Positions 47,401 through 58,300 of a stretch of DNA of 64,000 nucleotides are shown here, piece by piece. The first letter of the stretch is position 1; each line of letters begins with the position of its first letter. The stretch spans positions 679,283 to 743,282 of the forward strand of contig ML133433.1 in NCBI GenBank assembly GCA_003864495.1, written 5' to 3'. The notes beneath the pieces were generated by a model. That model was given only the letters and a program-made list of their open reading frames with translations, ran no database searches and was not told the origin of the DNA. The position numbers and the translations under genes are program-made. Source of the DNA: Nemopilema nomurai (taxonomy: Eukaryota; Cnidaria; Scyphozoa; Rhizostomeae; Rhizostomatidae).

Positions 47401-47717
47401 TTACATAAATGAGGCAAAAAATATTGCTGTTCAAGGTGACATTAATATCATACATACTTCAAAAAATGAAACTTACCAACATCTAGATCAAGCTCTTCAA
47501 AAATAGCTGCATACATGTGAGGAGCTGAAAGATGCACATGATGGCTACCTCTGAGTGGTGTGTCCTTGAAAGCATCTTCAATAAGATCATCAGGGACAAA
47601 TGCAGCTCTGGAGACACATCTAAATGCTTTCTCGACCTCGCTTGACTCTATTATTCCGAGACGAGTGAATTTATCAACCATTTCCTGATTGTTTCTTGAG
47701 TAGGAAAGCCACTCCAT
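35321..47717 (-). CDS. PCMTD: PCMTD-like methyltransferase with long C-terminal extension
   Basis: Exons in order: 47477-47717, 46807-47047, 46058-46154, 45357-45506, 44238-44292, 43461-43696, 40559-43067, 39744-40101, 38709-38845, 37540-37965, the mini-exon array, then 35321-35497. All phases chain (the seventh exon only if two missing bases are assumed), giving about 1540 codons plus 10 per mini-exon. Residues 1-243 match isoaspartyl methyltransferase-domain proteins: HLSAPHMY at 62-69, SAM motif LNVGSGTGY at 85-93, GINHGIE, YCGA and VSFAPLV. PCMTD proteins are usually about 350 residues and are thought to act as ubiquitin-ligase adaptors more than as repair enzymes. Here a further ~1240 residues follow: disordered Ser-rich sequence, a conserved-looking helical block, a coiled coil and a C-terminal membrane span. 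A merge of two adjacent genes cannot be excluded; the phase continuity across exons 4-6 argues for one transcript. Start chosen at the ATG matching the family N-terminus; an acceptor CCCACAG lies at 47740. Confidence 0.7.
35619..37051 (-). repeat. Tandem array of eleven 30-nt mini-exons
   Basis: Units of about 137-142 bp each contain a 30-base exon flanked by a C/TTGTTACAG, CCGTTACAG or GTTGCAG acceptor and a 5' splice site. On the minus strand, 5' to 3': A' 37022-37051, B 36880-36909, A 36740-36769, A' 36601-36630, B 36459-36488, A 36322-36351, B 36183-36212, A 36043-36072, B 35901-35930, A 35761-35790, A' 35619-35648. Types A and A' start AGGAGTCAACGTCGC; type B starts AAAAGAAGAAACCG. Introns of about 110 bp are also copies of one another. 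Being 30 nt long, any number can be included without changing frame. In phase 0, A reads RSQRRWLLVE, A' reads RSQRRGLLEK, and B reads KRRNRK then stop. In phase 2, B reads KEETESSEE. A twelfth copy at about 37164 has lost its acceptor. Confidence 0.8.
37164..37200 (-). pseudogene. Degenerate first mini-exon
   Basis: This is the 5'-most copy in transcription order. It keeps the type A body ACGTCGCTGGTTGCTGG and a GTTAGC donor, but the acceptor and first exon bases are replaced: TTCTGTTAC runs straight into TCTAACGTCGC. Without an AG it cannot be spliced in as the others can. It marks the upstream edge of the array. Confidence 0.7.
37540..40101 (-). CDS. Exons 8-10: helical block and coiled coil
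   Basis: Exon 8 (39744-40101) encodes a Cys-containing helical block with DVLARRGIVLRRLAEVLDS. Its acceptor is the second of two overlapping AGs in TTTCAGAG, chosen because it keeps phase 0. Exon 9 (38709-38845) and exon 10 (37540-37965) form a heptad-rich coiled coil, with repeated Leu/Gln/Glu spacing as in EKMIQERKIHKKQLSEQLEA. Exon 9 has an exact 18-bp internal duplication encoding KLNLYD twice. Exon 10 has two plausible donors: GCA followed by GTGAGT (phase 0, strong) and TACAG followed by GTATTT at 37496 (phase 2). The choice fixes the reading frame of all downstream mini-exons. Confidence 0.65.
38383..38410. repeat. Perfect hairpin, 12-bp stem with 4-base loop
   Basis: AGGATTGTATGT and ACATACAATCCT flank the loop AATA. 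Related GGATTGT and GAATCTACATTTAA pieces recur within the next 110 bases. It lies in the intron between exons 9 and 10 of the PCMTD-like gene and may be a remnant of a small inverted-repeat element. Confidence 0.8.
39061..39350. repeat. Degenerate ~46-bp tandem repeat (ATCAATCAATCAAC)
   Basis: Units contain AATCAATCAATCAAC followed by TTCAACGCATAATCAA or TTTGATGCATATCA, repeated at about 39091, 39138 and 39183 and then decaying into CAATCAA-rich sequence. It lies in the intron between exons 8 and 9 of the PCMTD-like gene. Confidence 0.75.
40559..43067 (-). CDS. Large exon 7 of PCMTD-like gene, two apparent frameshifts
   Basis: A 2509-base exon enters after acceptor TTTTTTAG and ends at donor GTAAGT. 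The first part contains KLSTDKTWFEVLEHYYSLC, a compact helical-looking segment, then KRVSVGDSKGD and DDNDLAEDFLAAV. The rest is Ser/Asp-rich and probably disordered, ending with an LYLSRKDKTSSH segment. The frame breaks twice: a stop at 42297-42299 just after a five-base homopolymer (42301-42305), and another switch near 42080-42105. Between them the third frame is open and reads as similar Ser/Asn-rich protein. With two bases restored in number, the exon is exactly 837 codons and keeps phase with both neighbours. I do not recognise the function of this region. Confidence 0.65.
45357..47717 (-). CDS. PCMTD methyltransferase domain exons (1-4)
   Basis: Four exons encode the Rossmann-like SAM-binding fold. 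Exon 1 carries the helical N-terminus and the family signature SAPHMY. Exon 2 carries LNVGSGTGY and GINHGIEMH, the ligand-binding loop and the acidic residue after strand 2. Exon 3 carries YCGAACTQS and KIGGFLIAPVG. Exon 4 carries NDVSFAPLV. These align in order with vertebrate PCMTD1/2 from memory of the family. GINHGIE is typical of the PCMTD branch, so the call is PCMTD-like and not the classical repair enzyme PCMT1. Donors and acceptors are canonical GT-AG throughout. Confidence 0.85.
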
Positions 47718-47739
47718 TGCTGATGAGTTGAACTTTTCT

Positions 47740-50700
47740 CTGTGGGCAAGTGATGTACATGAAGAAATTAATCCATGTTATTTAAAACTTTTGAAGATAA
47801 TGTGATCTATACTTATTAAATTTCTAACTACATCATCTAAATACATCTACAATTTTTCTCTCATTTTAACCCCATTTTGCACTTTGCATGATTCTTTATT
47901 CTAAATCTAGTCAGTTCTACTTTAATATATTTCTTTGAATTCAGTTTTACTTGAACTCTACTCAACCAGGCAAATGCTGACATAAGGAAAATTCTTTCCA
48001 TAAGGGTGCTACCCAAGTTCATCTTCTAATGTTCTTCTAACGTTATGTTCATCTTCTTATTCACATTTCATTAGACTTCCCAGTATGCTGTTTTTATTCT
48101 TACAAAGTCCAGACTATCTACTGGCTGTCCACAAAAATACCCAATATCATTAACATTCTAAAAGCTGCAACTAATGAAGCTACAAGAATTGACTAATAAA
48201 AAATCAAATCAAAAATTAAAAAACATCTTATTGTTAGCAACTGGAACACAAATGTTTGATTATATAATGATCCAGAGCAGTTGATTACAACTCCACAAGC
48301 TGTCAAATTACAAAGATGTCATTAATCTGGTATAGGCATGATAAAAGCACAAGCTGGATACATGAAACTGTCACAGGTTGTTAATAGATTATTTAGGATA
48401 TGTGTTTGAAAATAAAAGTAATTAAAAGAAGGCATACAGCTAAAATGCGGTTGGGTATGAGTTTCAAAACAAACAGACTTTATGAGGATAAAACCAAAAT
48501 CTTTTATTCAAACTGACTGGCTTAGAAAATTATCTTGCAACATTCAGTGAGTTCAAGTGAGTGCAAGATTGCTACATAGAGCCAGGAGTCTGAATTCTGT
48601 AAGTGCAACCTTTGAATTACAATTCTAAAAAATTCATCAATTAGCAATTCAACCATTATATAAAACTAGAATTCCATCACACAAATTTTTCAGCTTCTTT
48701 CCTTGTCTGGCCTTTACAACAGTTTAAGAGGACTTTACTAAAATGACTTAGAAAATCGTGCAGCTTTGCATTATAAACCCATGATTGATTTACAATAATT
48801 TCAATCGGTAATCTTAATCATATTAACGTTGTGCAGTCTTGACTTTATTGAAAGATTGAAAAAAACTTCCTAACTAGGAAAATATCTTAAGCTGTCTCTG
48901 CAAAACTCATTTTTCTTCAGTACTATAAAATTTTCCTCCAACAAATGATTGCAAGTTGATGCAATCAAATCACAATCTGGTTCTTCAAATATGTTTTTGA
49001 CGTGCGAATGGCACCGTTGCTATAGATGTATCCAAGACTGGAAAACTCTCGCAGCATGTTGGAAAAAACAGTTAGACGGCTATATAAGACTCAGGTGTCT
49101 TCAAAGTCTATTTCTTGTAAGCATTAACAGATTTGCCTAAATAATTTTTCTAGAACCAAATGGGAACAACACAATGTTCCTACCAAAACAAATGTGGTAA
49201 TATCGGCCTTTACTAAAGGGATTGGACCGCGAACGCCATTCAACCCATGCAATATTGAGTAAGCAGAATCGGGACACTCTTACCAATCAAACTTGATATC
49301 CTTTTTAATGTATTATGTTTGTCCTGCTATCCATTTTTTCCTGTTTCCGTCCAGAATTTGCAGACCAATCCATCTCTCATCATTTTCAACCATTACACGT
49401 CTATCGGCAAATTCATGATTGCAACTTGAGTTTGCGCAGGACCCTACCTCGTACTGAAAATGCTAGTATAACCTCGTTTCAGTTGACAATCATGTTTGGT
49501 ATTTTCGTTTCAAACAGTTTTTCATTTCCTTTTGCACCGAGAACGCAGAACCTAAGCTTGCCCTTACCATAAAAAATTATCCAATTAAATATCACTTAGG
49601 CTTATTCAAAAACATGAATTTGAAGCTAAACTTCTACAAGTTTTGCTATAAGACCATGATATTAAAAAATTTTAAATCACATCATCAACAACCAAGATGC
49701 CAAAGAAAATCATCCAAGAAAAATTTTATTTTTTTAGCAAAACTTTCTTCTTTACAGTGGCACACACAAGCAAATGGGGGGGGGGGATGCTTTCTTCCTT
49801 CATTTTTGTAAAAAATTTGCTATTAGCCTTTAATTAATTTTAATAAATTTCAAGTTTTCGATTATGCTTTCAACGTGGTAATTTTAGCTTCTGATTATCC
49901 CCTTCGCTTTGAATTTCTCTTTCTCCTAAGCATGCAGAGCAAAAAATATTTCGAACTTGTTGGCAGGCTCAATCATTGTGTCGGAGACTTTTTCAGGCAA
50001 ATTGAAATTAATTGCATTCCAGATAGAAAATGAAGACCACGTTGTTCAAAGCAGGTGACTGCATTTACCATAGAGTCGTTTAAGAAGAGGCCATTTGCCA
50101 TGCTTTAAAACTGGTATCATTGTCCATAATGACTTCACTTGGATGACGACTTGCACCAAATAAAATGGGCCCAGCTATTGACTTACTCGCATACAGACCA
50201 CCAAACAGGCTAATTGGTTGCTAGCCTTATATTTGAATTGAAGCTGAATTGAAATCAAAAACGTCTATGCAACTACCTTCATAGCTATTCGTGGTACTAA
50301 TTAATTCCCGTACAATGAGATTAGTCATTTTCTTTGCTAATTTTCTGTAAACGCTATAGCCAATTAAATGACTTCTGCTATAATATATTTTCACCTTTAC
50401 TCGATTCTCCTGTTAAATATTTTCTAAGACAATCAAAGGAATGTTCGAAAGTTGAAAAGTTAATTGTGTTCTAAATTTTTTGAACACCTCAGTGATCAGA
50501 AAGTGCGCACTAACATATATTTGTAGATTGTAGATTTAAAGCTTGTAAGATCTCTCTTATGGGAAATCTTTTTCAAATGGGGGTTTTTAGAAGAAACAAA
50601 TAGAGAAAAACTGTTTTCTAACAATTCTCGAAGTAAATTTGAAGCAGACTTTGCCATTCTCAGAGAAAATTTATCGATCAAAAACCTTTTGACGGATACA

Positions 50701-50960
50701 ACATATAAGGCTACATATAATATTGTACAATTTTGAGTTTTAAAAAACATCTGGTAGTACGGTAGCCTAAGCATACAATTAGGTAAGCTCTTTCTAACCA
50801 GCTTCGTCAGAGTCATCTTTATGCCTGATTGCTTCAGTTTAACCTGAATATAGATATACTGGCTTTAGCTCCGATAAAAGCTCTATTTGATCTCCATGAC
50901 AGACGCACACCTTTCAAAGCCGGAACTTCATCATAAATGATCGACCCACGAGTCACTGCC
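47740..50960. other. Intergenic region upstream of PCMTD-like gene
   Basis: No supported coding region. It should contain the promoter and any untranslated first exon of the PCMTD-like gene and the 3' flank of the vWA gene, both on the minus strand. The only distinctive item is an 11-base G run at 49776-49786. Short open frames here show no recognisable protein content. Confidence 0.5.
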
Positions 50961-52381
50961 TTACTGACTCTGAATCTTTGACCTCTTTTTGGAATCTTCG
51001 ACGACGGAAGACTGCTCCGTGTCACCCGACTTTTCTTTTTCGCCACCGATTGCCATTAGGTCATCAATGGTCGTTCTTTTCAATGAGCGTGTTTCCGAGC
51101 TTGATTCCACTGTCTTTTCCAGTTTGTTTCGCCTTTCTGCGTGCGCCTTTTTCTTCTTCTTGCTCGATTTCTTTGCTTGCTTTGTCATTTTCTTTAAAGC
51201 ATTTGACATTGAGGGCCTTTTAATCATCGCATTATGAACTGCTGCTTGTACGAGCAGTTTGGCGACATTTTTAAGCCCTGATGATTTAGCGAAATCTTTC
51301 ATAACATTCTTGGCTGCTTTGTGGAAAATCGACTTCACCAAAACGTGCACTGGCTGTTCCAAGACATCGATCTCTTGTTTGGTCATGTGCTTCTTTACAG
51401 CAGCTGCCTCCTTCACCTTCGAAGGGACATTACTCTTCGTTTCCTCATTATACTCGAACCCAGTGTTGATGACGTCATTGTGCACGTCACTCGTCCCAGT
51501 CTTAGGGTCTTTGATCTGGGTCTTCTTCTCCTGTGCATCGTGACTCGATTTGCTTTCACTGCCAGAGTCTTTAGCTACGTTCATTTTTAAGTTCGAGGCT
51601 GATTCGTCTGAAGAAACATCGCTTCCGATACTCGAGTATGGATCAATTTTCCCTCTTGTTGTTGTTTTGTTGCTCTTTTCCTTTCCGCTTGTAACTGTCG
51701 CATTTTCTGCAGCATTGGCATCAACATTGCTGTTGCCAGTAGCTACATCGGTTGTGTTGGCAACCTCTTTATCAGCTACAGCCTCTTTTGCACTCGCAGT
51801 GGCGTTATCGGCAGACGATGACTCGTTTTTAGTTTCAATATTATCTCTACTTGCAACAACTTTCTTATGAGACTTTAGCTTTGAAAGAGACACTTTCTTT
51901 GCTCGCTTCCCAGCAACTGTTCTCTTTCTTTGCTTTGAGTCCTTCTTCGCCTTTTTGCTGGCAATGAGGGAATCATCATGCGACGCATCAAAAGTCGGGA
52001 CCGACAATGATTCATTCTCAATGGTTGCCCGGTCTACTCCGCTTGCTTCGTTGATTGATTCTTCGATGTCGTCCTGATCCAAGCCCGACAAATCCGATCC
52101 AGCTGCATGATGGTAGGTCAATTCTGGCTCTTTAGGGCTGAGCGATGAGGTGAATCCGTCCTGGTCGGCGTTACTTGTCGATACTTCTTTCAAGATCCTG
52201 GCTGCGTCGTCTTGCATGGTTTGTATGCTCGGATAGTCGGACTGGGGCTCGACGTCGGATCGGAGATAAGAGCCGCCCCAACCACCGTACTCACCGATGC
52301 CACCAATGCCACCCAGTGTGTTCAACCAGCCTTGGCCGCCTATAGCACCTCCACCAGATCCTCCCATACCTTTGACGTCAG
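50961..52381 (-). CDS. Gly-rich hinge and Lys/Ser-rich tail exon
   Basis: This last exon of 474 codons starts with a glycine-rich stretch (KGMGGSGGGAIGGQG, then GGIGGIGEYGGWGGS). It then becomes Ser/Asp/Glu-rich, and ends in repeated Lys clusters such as KKSSKKKKKAHAERR. Several N-glycosylation sequons (NESS, NATA, NATV, NKTT) fall in the middle third. There are no cysteines in the part I read. The lysine clusters look like nuclear signals, but the signal peptide upstream makes an extracellular polycationic tail more likely. Confidence 0.8.
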
Positions 52382-55300
52382 CTAAAAAAGCCATAGGTAG
52401 GCGTTTAAATATCATTTTAACAAAGTACAAGGAACATGATGCTGAAGTACTTTTCTGTTACGCAACATGCATTGCTTTACAATAAGACAGTGAGACATTA
52501 TAAAGATACATAAAAAAGGAGCAATGCTATGTTTAACGAAATGGCATCAAAGATACTGGAAGGCTTATAAGAACATAACAACGCAGAAAGACCATCTATC
52601 TTCTCAAAATTAAGTACGATAAAGGGGGCTTTAGGTATCAATTAACAGAGAAAAATGTTTTTCATAAAATTATCTAGTCTACGAATTGTACAACAAGATA
52701 ATTGTGGAATACCAAAAGGGCTGAAATAAAAGAATAAAAAGCGTGATTCTGAAACAGGTGCAATTATTTTAATCGCCAATAAATCTTCTATCGTAAATAA
52801 CATAAATAATCTTAAGAACTTGAAAATTATAATTCAGTTGTGAGACTCGAAGCAGATGCAATGACTTTGATTCTATCGTGAATAATATTATCTACCACTT
52901 TGTGCTAAATACAGGTCCTTGATTTGCAACAGCTGTTTTAGCTGGGCAAACAGACCTATATGAACATTAATATATTGCTATTATCACGATTTCTATTATA
53001 ATTTTCTATCAGTTCCCTAGGAATACGTTCTCCTGTTTTCTCTTTTATAGACAGGTCTCTCTTGAACTTCTTCGAAACTAACAATTTTTGTTGCGGTAAA
53101 GTTTCAAAAACCGAAAGTAAAAGTATCATCAACAGACGCGGATAGTAATTCAGCAAAAATTCATAATTAGGAAAATCGGTGTAGCCATTGAAAATATGCG
53201 ATGCGTAATATCTCCAAGTAAATGAATCCTTTAATTGCTAATGTTTGTAATATATCGGGCACTTGAAAGATGGACTTGTCTATAGGTGATTTATATGCAA
53301 AATAGTTGTATTACGTCAGAGAATAGCGCCAATGAGCGTTCATACAAGCATTGCGGGTGTGCCGATTCATATCATTAGACATTAGAAACTGAATCACTGT
53401 TATAGATCGAAACAACAATGACTCTTACGGAAGCCCTGACAATCTCTATCAATAATGTATCGTTGAGTCATTGCAACGTAATTGCAAATAGACTATTAAC
53501 CTTGGATATTGTCTGTCTTGTCAATCGTTCGGCATGGGAACAATGAATCAGTGTCTATGAGATCTGCACTCTACATGCCCTTGTATAGTTTGGTCAAATT
53601 GGTCAAACCATTGGTCAAAATACACGGCCATGGAAACAAAGACGAGAACAATAGAAGTAGACAGTGTCTCATTTTAAATCGCATGTTTGCGTTCCCAGGG
53701 GTAAATATCCTCTCTGCCTTGATCCTCTGAGAAGTGTTAATGGCCTTAATTAAAAAGATATTTTGTTATACCATTTCTCCAGTCAACACGGCTACTCATA
53801 TTCTTCTTGATTAACAATGAAATCTAGGTTGGGTCTTGGAGACAGTATTTTCTTCTGCTTGATAGGCCTATATAGTTGTTCCAGGCCAATTGATATTCTA
53901 AAGGCCCCACAGATGAAGAGTAAAGTCGTTTGAAAAGTGTTAATTCAAGAACAAAGTAAATTGCATGCAAATTGGGGTATCAAGTAGGTTTAAGAACTGT
54001 CGAGTTTTATAAAAACAGAATGATAGCCAGGTGTGGATTGAAAATCACCAGAGGGCTGTGAAAATAACCTGCTTCCTGCTATTTCGCATTTGTCACATTT
54101 TTCACAAAAGTTTACTTTTATTGCAGACCAGGAAAGCAAGAGAAGAGAAAGATGTAGAACTGGAGTGAAAAAAGAAGCTTTAAGAAACCATATAAAAAGA
54201 TAACATTTTACACACGACTATGTTCACTGGATCGAAAGCTGACCCTACTCTTTTCAACTTCCATTTCTCTTCTTTACCTAAAATTATTTACCCATTTTCT
54301 TCTTTATTGCCCTCCCGTTTATCTTTAGAAAATAATATTTTGGTTTCGAAGATTTTCACTTTTGAAGAAAATGCCAAAGAATACCATTTTGCTGAGTAGC
54401 TCGATTAATATTGAAGAAAGCATACCAATATGTCTGCGCAAAATAGGCCCAACCATCGCCTCAAGTTTGGCCTCATCTTCTTTAACGTGGACGAAGTAAT
54501 CACTCGGCAGAGAAGCAACCTTCTTCAAATCGTCTTCATTGACCTGGGGTTAAAGAGAATAATCCACTTAAAATGCGATGCTATGATTCCTGCTTTATCT
54601 AATTTAAAGACTTGTCTAGAAGACTTTTCATATCCAGCAATTATAGTATTTATATATTTCAGTAAGCAACGTATAAACCAGGCATAATTTTATAATAAAC
54701 AAGTCTCTCAGAAGAGTGAAAGAGATTAATTGGCGTAAAAGGCTTTATAAGGAGATAGAACATTTTCATTTTGCAAACGAATTTAGCTAAACATTATCCA
54801 CTTATTTCGCTAAAATTATTATCACTTGTGCCGTCAAATAGATGACTTTCATCAAAAGCTAGGATACATCAAGACCAAATGCCTAACGGCTGCTAATGAG
54901 GAAAATTACGTCATCTGCGGCACATTTCACAACACATGACATTATTAATTGATCATGTACTGTTAATGACCATTTGGACACTAGACTAGGAGGGTGCTGT
55001 ATGAGAAGGAAGATTTTCAGTTCTAGAAATCGTTGCTTTATCGTGTTTAGCTCACATAGTTATTTTTTTGTCTTGGCCCAATCTTGGCCCATCCACTTTA
55101 AAGCTGGATCCTAGGATCAATTTGAACGGTTCTGTATGTTCCGCGTAGGTACGGATATGTTTCCCGTTCACGCGATGTCTCTGGAACCGCACTGTGCAGA
55201 ACCGTTTTATTTTACCCATTTTAATAATTTCCCCCTGCCACATTTTTAAGCGTACGAATTTTCCCTTGTCTTATTTCTATGCGTACCTGGTGAGAACCGT

Positions 55301-58300
55301 TCTGGATGTTCACACGAAAACTTTTCAATACTGTTCAATATGGTACCTCCTTTCTAGGTAGACCCGTTTGGGTACGGCTAGCGGTTCTGTCGGAAACAGT
55401 TTCATCAGTTCCCGTGTAAACGCAATGTCAGTCCGTGCCTATTTCGGCACGTTTCCATTTGGGAACTGTCCCATGTAAACGCAGCCTAAATACAATCTGG
55501 CTAAAACACTTGTTTGTAGAGCTGATCATTTAAGAGACAGCGGCTATTACTAAGGGTACGTGAAGCCGCAACGAAACGAAACATAACGGACTAACGTCTT
55601 TGCCATATCCAATTGCATATAGCCTGACGCCCATGTTCCTTAAAGTCCTTGCTGGCTCAGCTACGTTGCTGGCTGTCTTGCTTCCAGAAATGTAAACAGT
55701 CATGTTTATGGATCCTTGGTGGCCAGACTTGATGAAGACATCTGTAAAAGAAAGAGCAAATAATTACTCATGTATAAGTACTCTTGTCTTAAGTGCTCCT
55801 GTATTTAAGTGCAAGTCCATATGAAGTACCACATTAAAGAAGAAATAATCGATAAAAGGCTTGCCAGAAGCACCTGAAAACCTTAAGCATGTTTGAGTAA
55901 ATTTTCCATATTCTATTATACACCTACAGACATAATGGTCAACCCTCAAAGTTTTGACAAATATCGGATAAATCCAAATGCCAAATCTGGGTTAATTATT
56001 CATCCAGCATTGTCTGCAGGGCATTCGGTCTATGGCTGTTTAGTTAAAAGAGGTGATATAGTGTTATAATTTCCCTGTCTATGATTACCCTCCCTACTAG
56101 CTTGATAAAAACAAGGGATTTCAAGAGACGAATGTTTCAGTGCATTTGTGGAAACTTTGTACACTTTTGCAGCTTTGTAATAAACCAACGAAAATAACAT
56201 TTCATTGAAGACTTATTGACAGATGACTTTTATTTTTCACGAGTTTTTAGTACCATTTTTAACCGTGAAATATTTTCAACATGAAAACACCTTTTGAAGT
56301 CAATAGTCTGCTAATGGCTGCAAAGAAGTTGATTGAAATAGTCTTCTTGGAGGGTTCACGTTCATTTAAAGAATTCCTTGAAAAACTTTCTCTCTGCTTA
56401 CCTCTTACCTGCGCCAGTGCAGGGGCACCATCCGCAGCTCCGCCTTTTCCACACTCCAACTCTTGAAGTGCAGCTTGGACTTTGCCGGGGTGAGATTTTC
56501 TTTATCAAAAAAGTATAGGTTAAAGGTACGAAAGAATACAAGAAAGAGGCATAAACTGTAGTCGAAGCAACTATTTTATTGACATTTCCATCTAAAATTA
56601 TAATGTCTTGTCATGTACTTCTCTATTGTCCTGTCAAGTAGCAAAGTATAAATGCCATGGAATTCTTAATACGTATCAGTGTTCTCTTTTAGTTTTATAA
56701 TTAGCCGTATCAGTGTTCTCTTCTACCCTACAACTTCAATCAAGTTTAAAATTTTGTATAGTAATAATACAGCTCCATGTTATTACAGAAAAAACCTATG
56801 ATTAGAAAAATGTCTGTTAAAGATGCTTCACTAATATTCATTAATGACTCTCGACAGACATTCAGAAGTGCTACTGATAGATTTTCTTTCGTGTTTGGTT
56901 TAAATGCCCAAACAAAAGCGAAAAAGAGAGCCAAACCGAGAGACCGAGACTCATCTTGTAAGTGAGAATCTTTTACTGTTACTGGTAAATACTGTTAAAA
57001 ACTATAATGAATAATGAACGTCTTGTACTAGAATGTCTTGTACTGGTGTAAGACCTTTTATATCTACGATCCACTCACTTGTTTAGATTAAACTTCACTT
57101 CGCTCTTGCCACCGTAGGTAACAACAGCAACGTGATCACCCCTCGTTCCGATGCTGAGGCCACTAATAGATTGGCGGATGAAGGACCTGATTGTGTCCAG
57201 CTTTGTCTTCTCTCCTTGGGTGCAGTCGACAACAAAGACAACATCAACTGAAACGATAAATCAGCTATGCGATTACCAAAAGCAGGCTAGATGCATTGCT
57301 CCACCGCAATACCATTTAAGCATATGAAATGTGAAAACCTCTTCTCTTGTTTGAAGATAAAATAATCTAATGTAGGCCTTTCTTTATTCCACTCCTGGCA
57401 AAAACTGGACCTGAATTTATTTACGACGGAAAGCTCTCAAAAGAAGATCTTTCTGATTTCCTGTCAATTTGCTAATGTGTTTTTAGGCTCTATCTTGCCT
57501 ACAATGTAAGGAAGATTTTAACCATCAAGTTTTGCAATAAACACAATAACCCTATAAGAAACAAAACAGAAACCCAATTTAAGATATACTATACTAAATC
57601 CAATGAAAGCTGTCGGAAAAAATAATGACAAAGAGACTGATTAGTATTTTATAAACTGTTAAAAAGATCCTCCATCATGCGCTTTCTGGAATCAGAGAAT
57701 TCAGTCAATCGATCAACTGAATCACATATAGAACACTTGAATCAGCTGATAATCAGCTAATGAAATAACATACCGGTGCATTTGATTGGTGGGAACACTG
57801 GAGCAACCTCTTTGATCATCTTCTCGTAATCGTCTGTCACATAAGAGAACCATTCGTCTTTATCAGAAACAATTCCCTTTATTTGATCAATTTTCAGATT
57901 TGCCTTTGGACCTATCAAAATAAATCAGCAGTTAGTTGTAAAGAAAGAAGATGAAATTTCCTATGTGTATGGAAAAACTGTAATACCTAGTTATTACTCC
58001 ATGGATTCTAGCAACTACCAAAGCCCACAATAGTTACGGCCCCATGATTGCTCAACCCCAAGACAATTCAGTCCGAAAGAGAATTCAACTCTCAAGCCAA
58101 TTCAAGCCCGCCCAATTAGAAGCAAAGAGTAAAGTGGTAATCATTCTAACAGTTTCAAGAAGCATTCACCAAGCTAATGTAGAGAGACACATAATGCGAG
58201 GATGGCTCAGTGGTTAGAGGCGTTGACTACGGACTTAAGAGTCGGTGTTTCGAGTCCCTGGCTAGACCAAACTTTCACCCAGTGTGAGGAGAGTTGCCAG

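Noticed and set aside
49776..49786. Eleven-base G run
   Set aside because: Simple homopolymer in intergenic DNA with nothing around it to suggest function.
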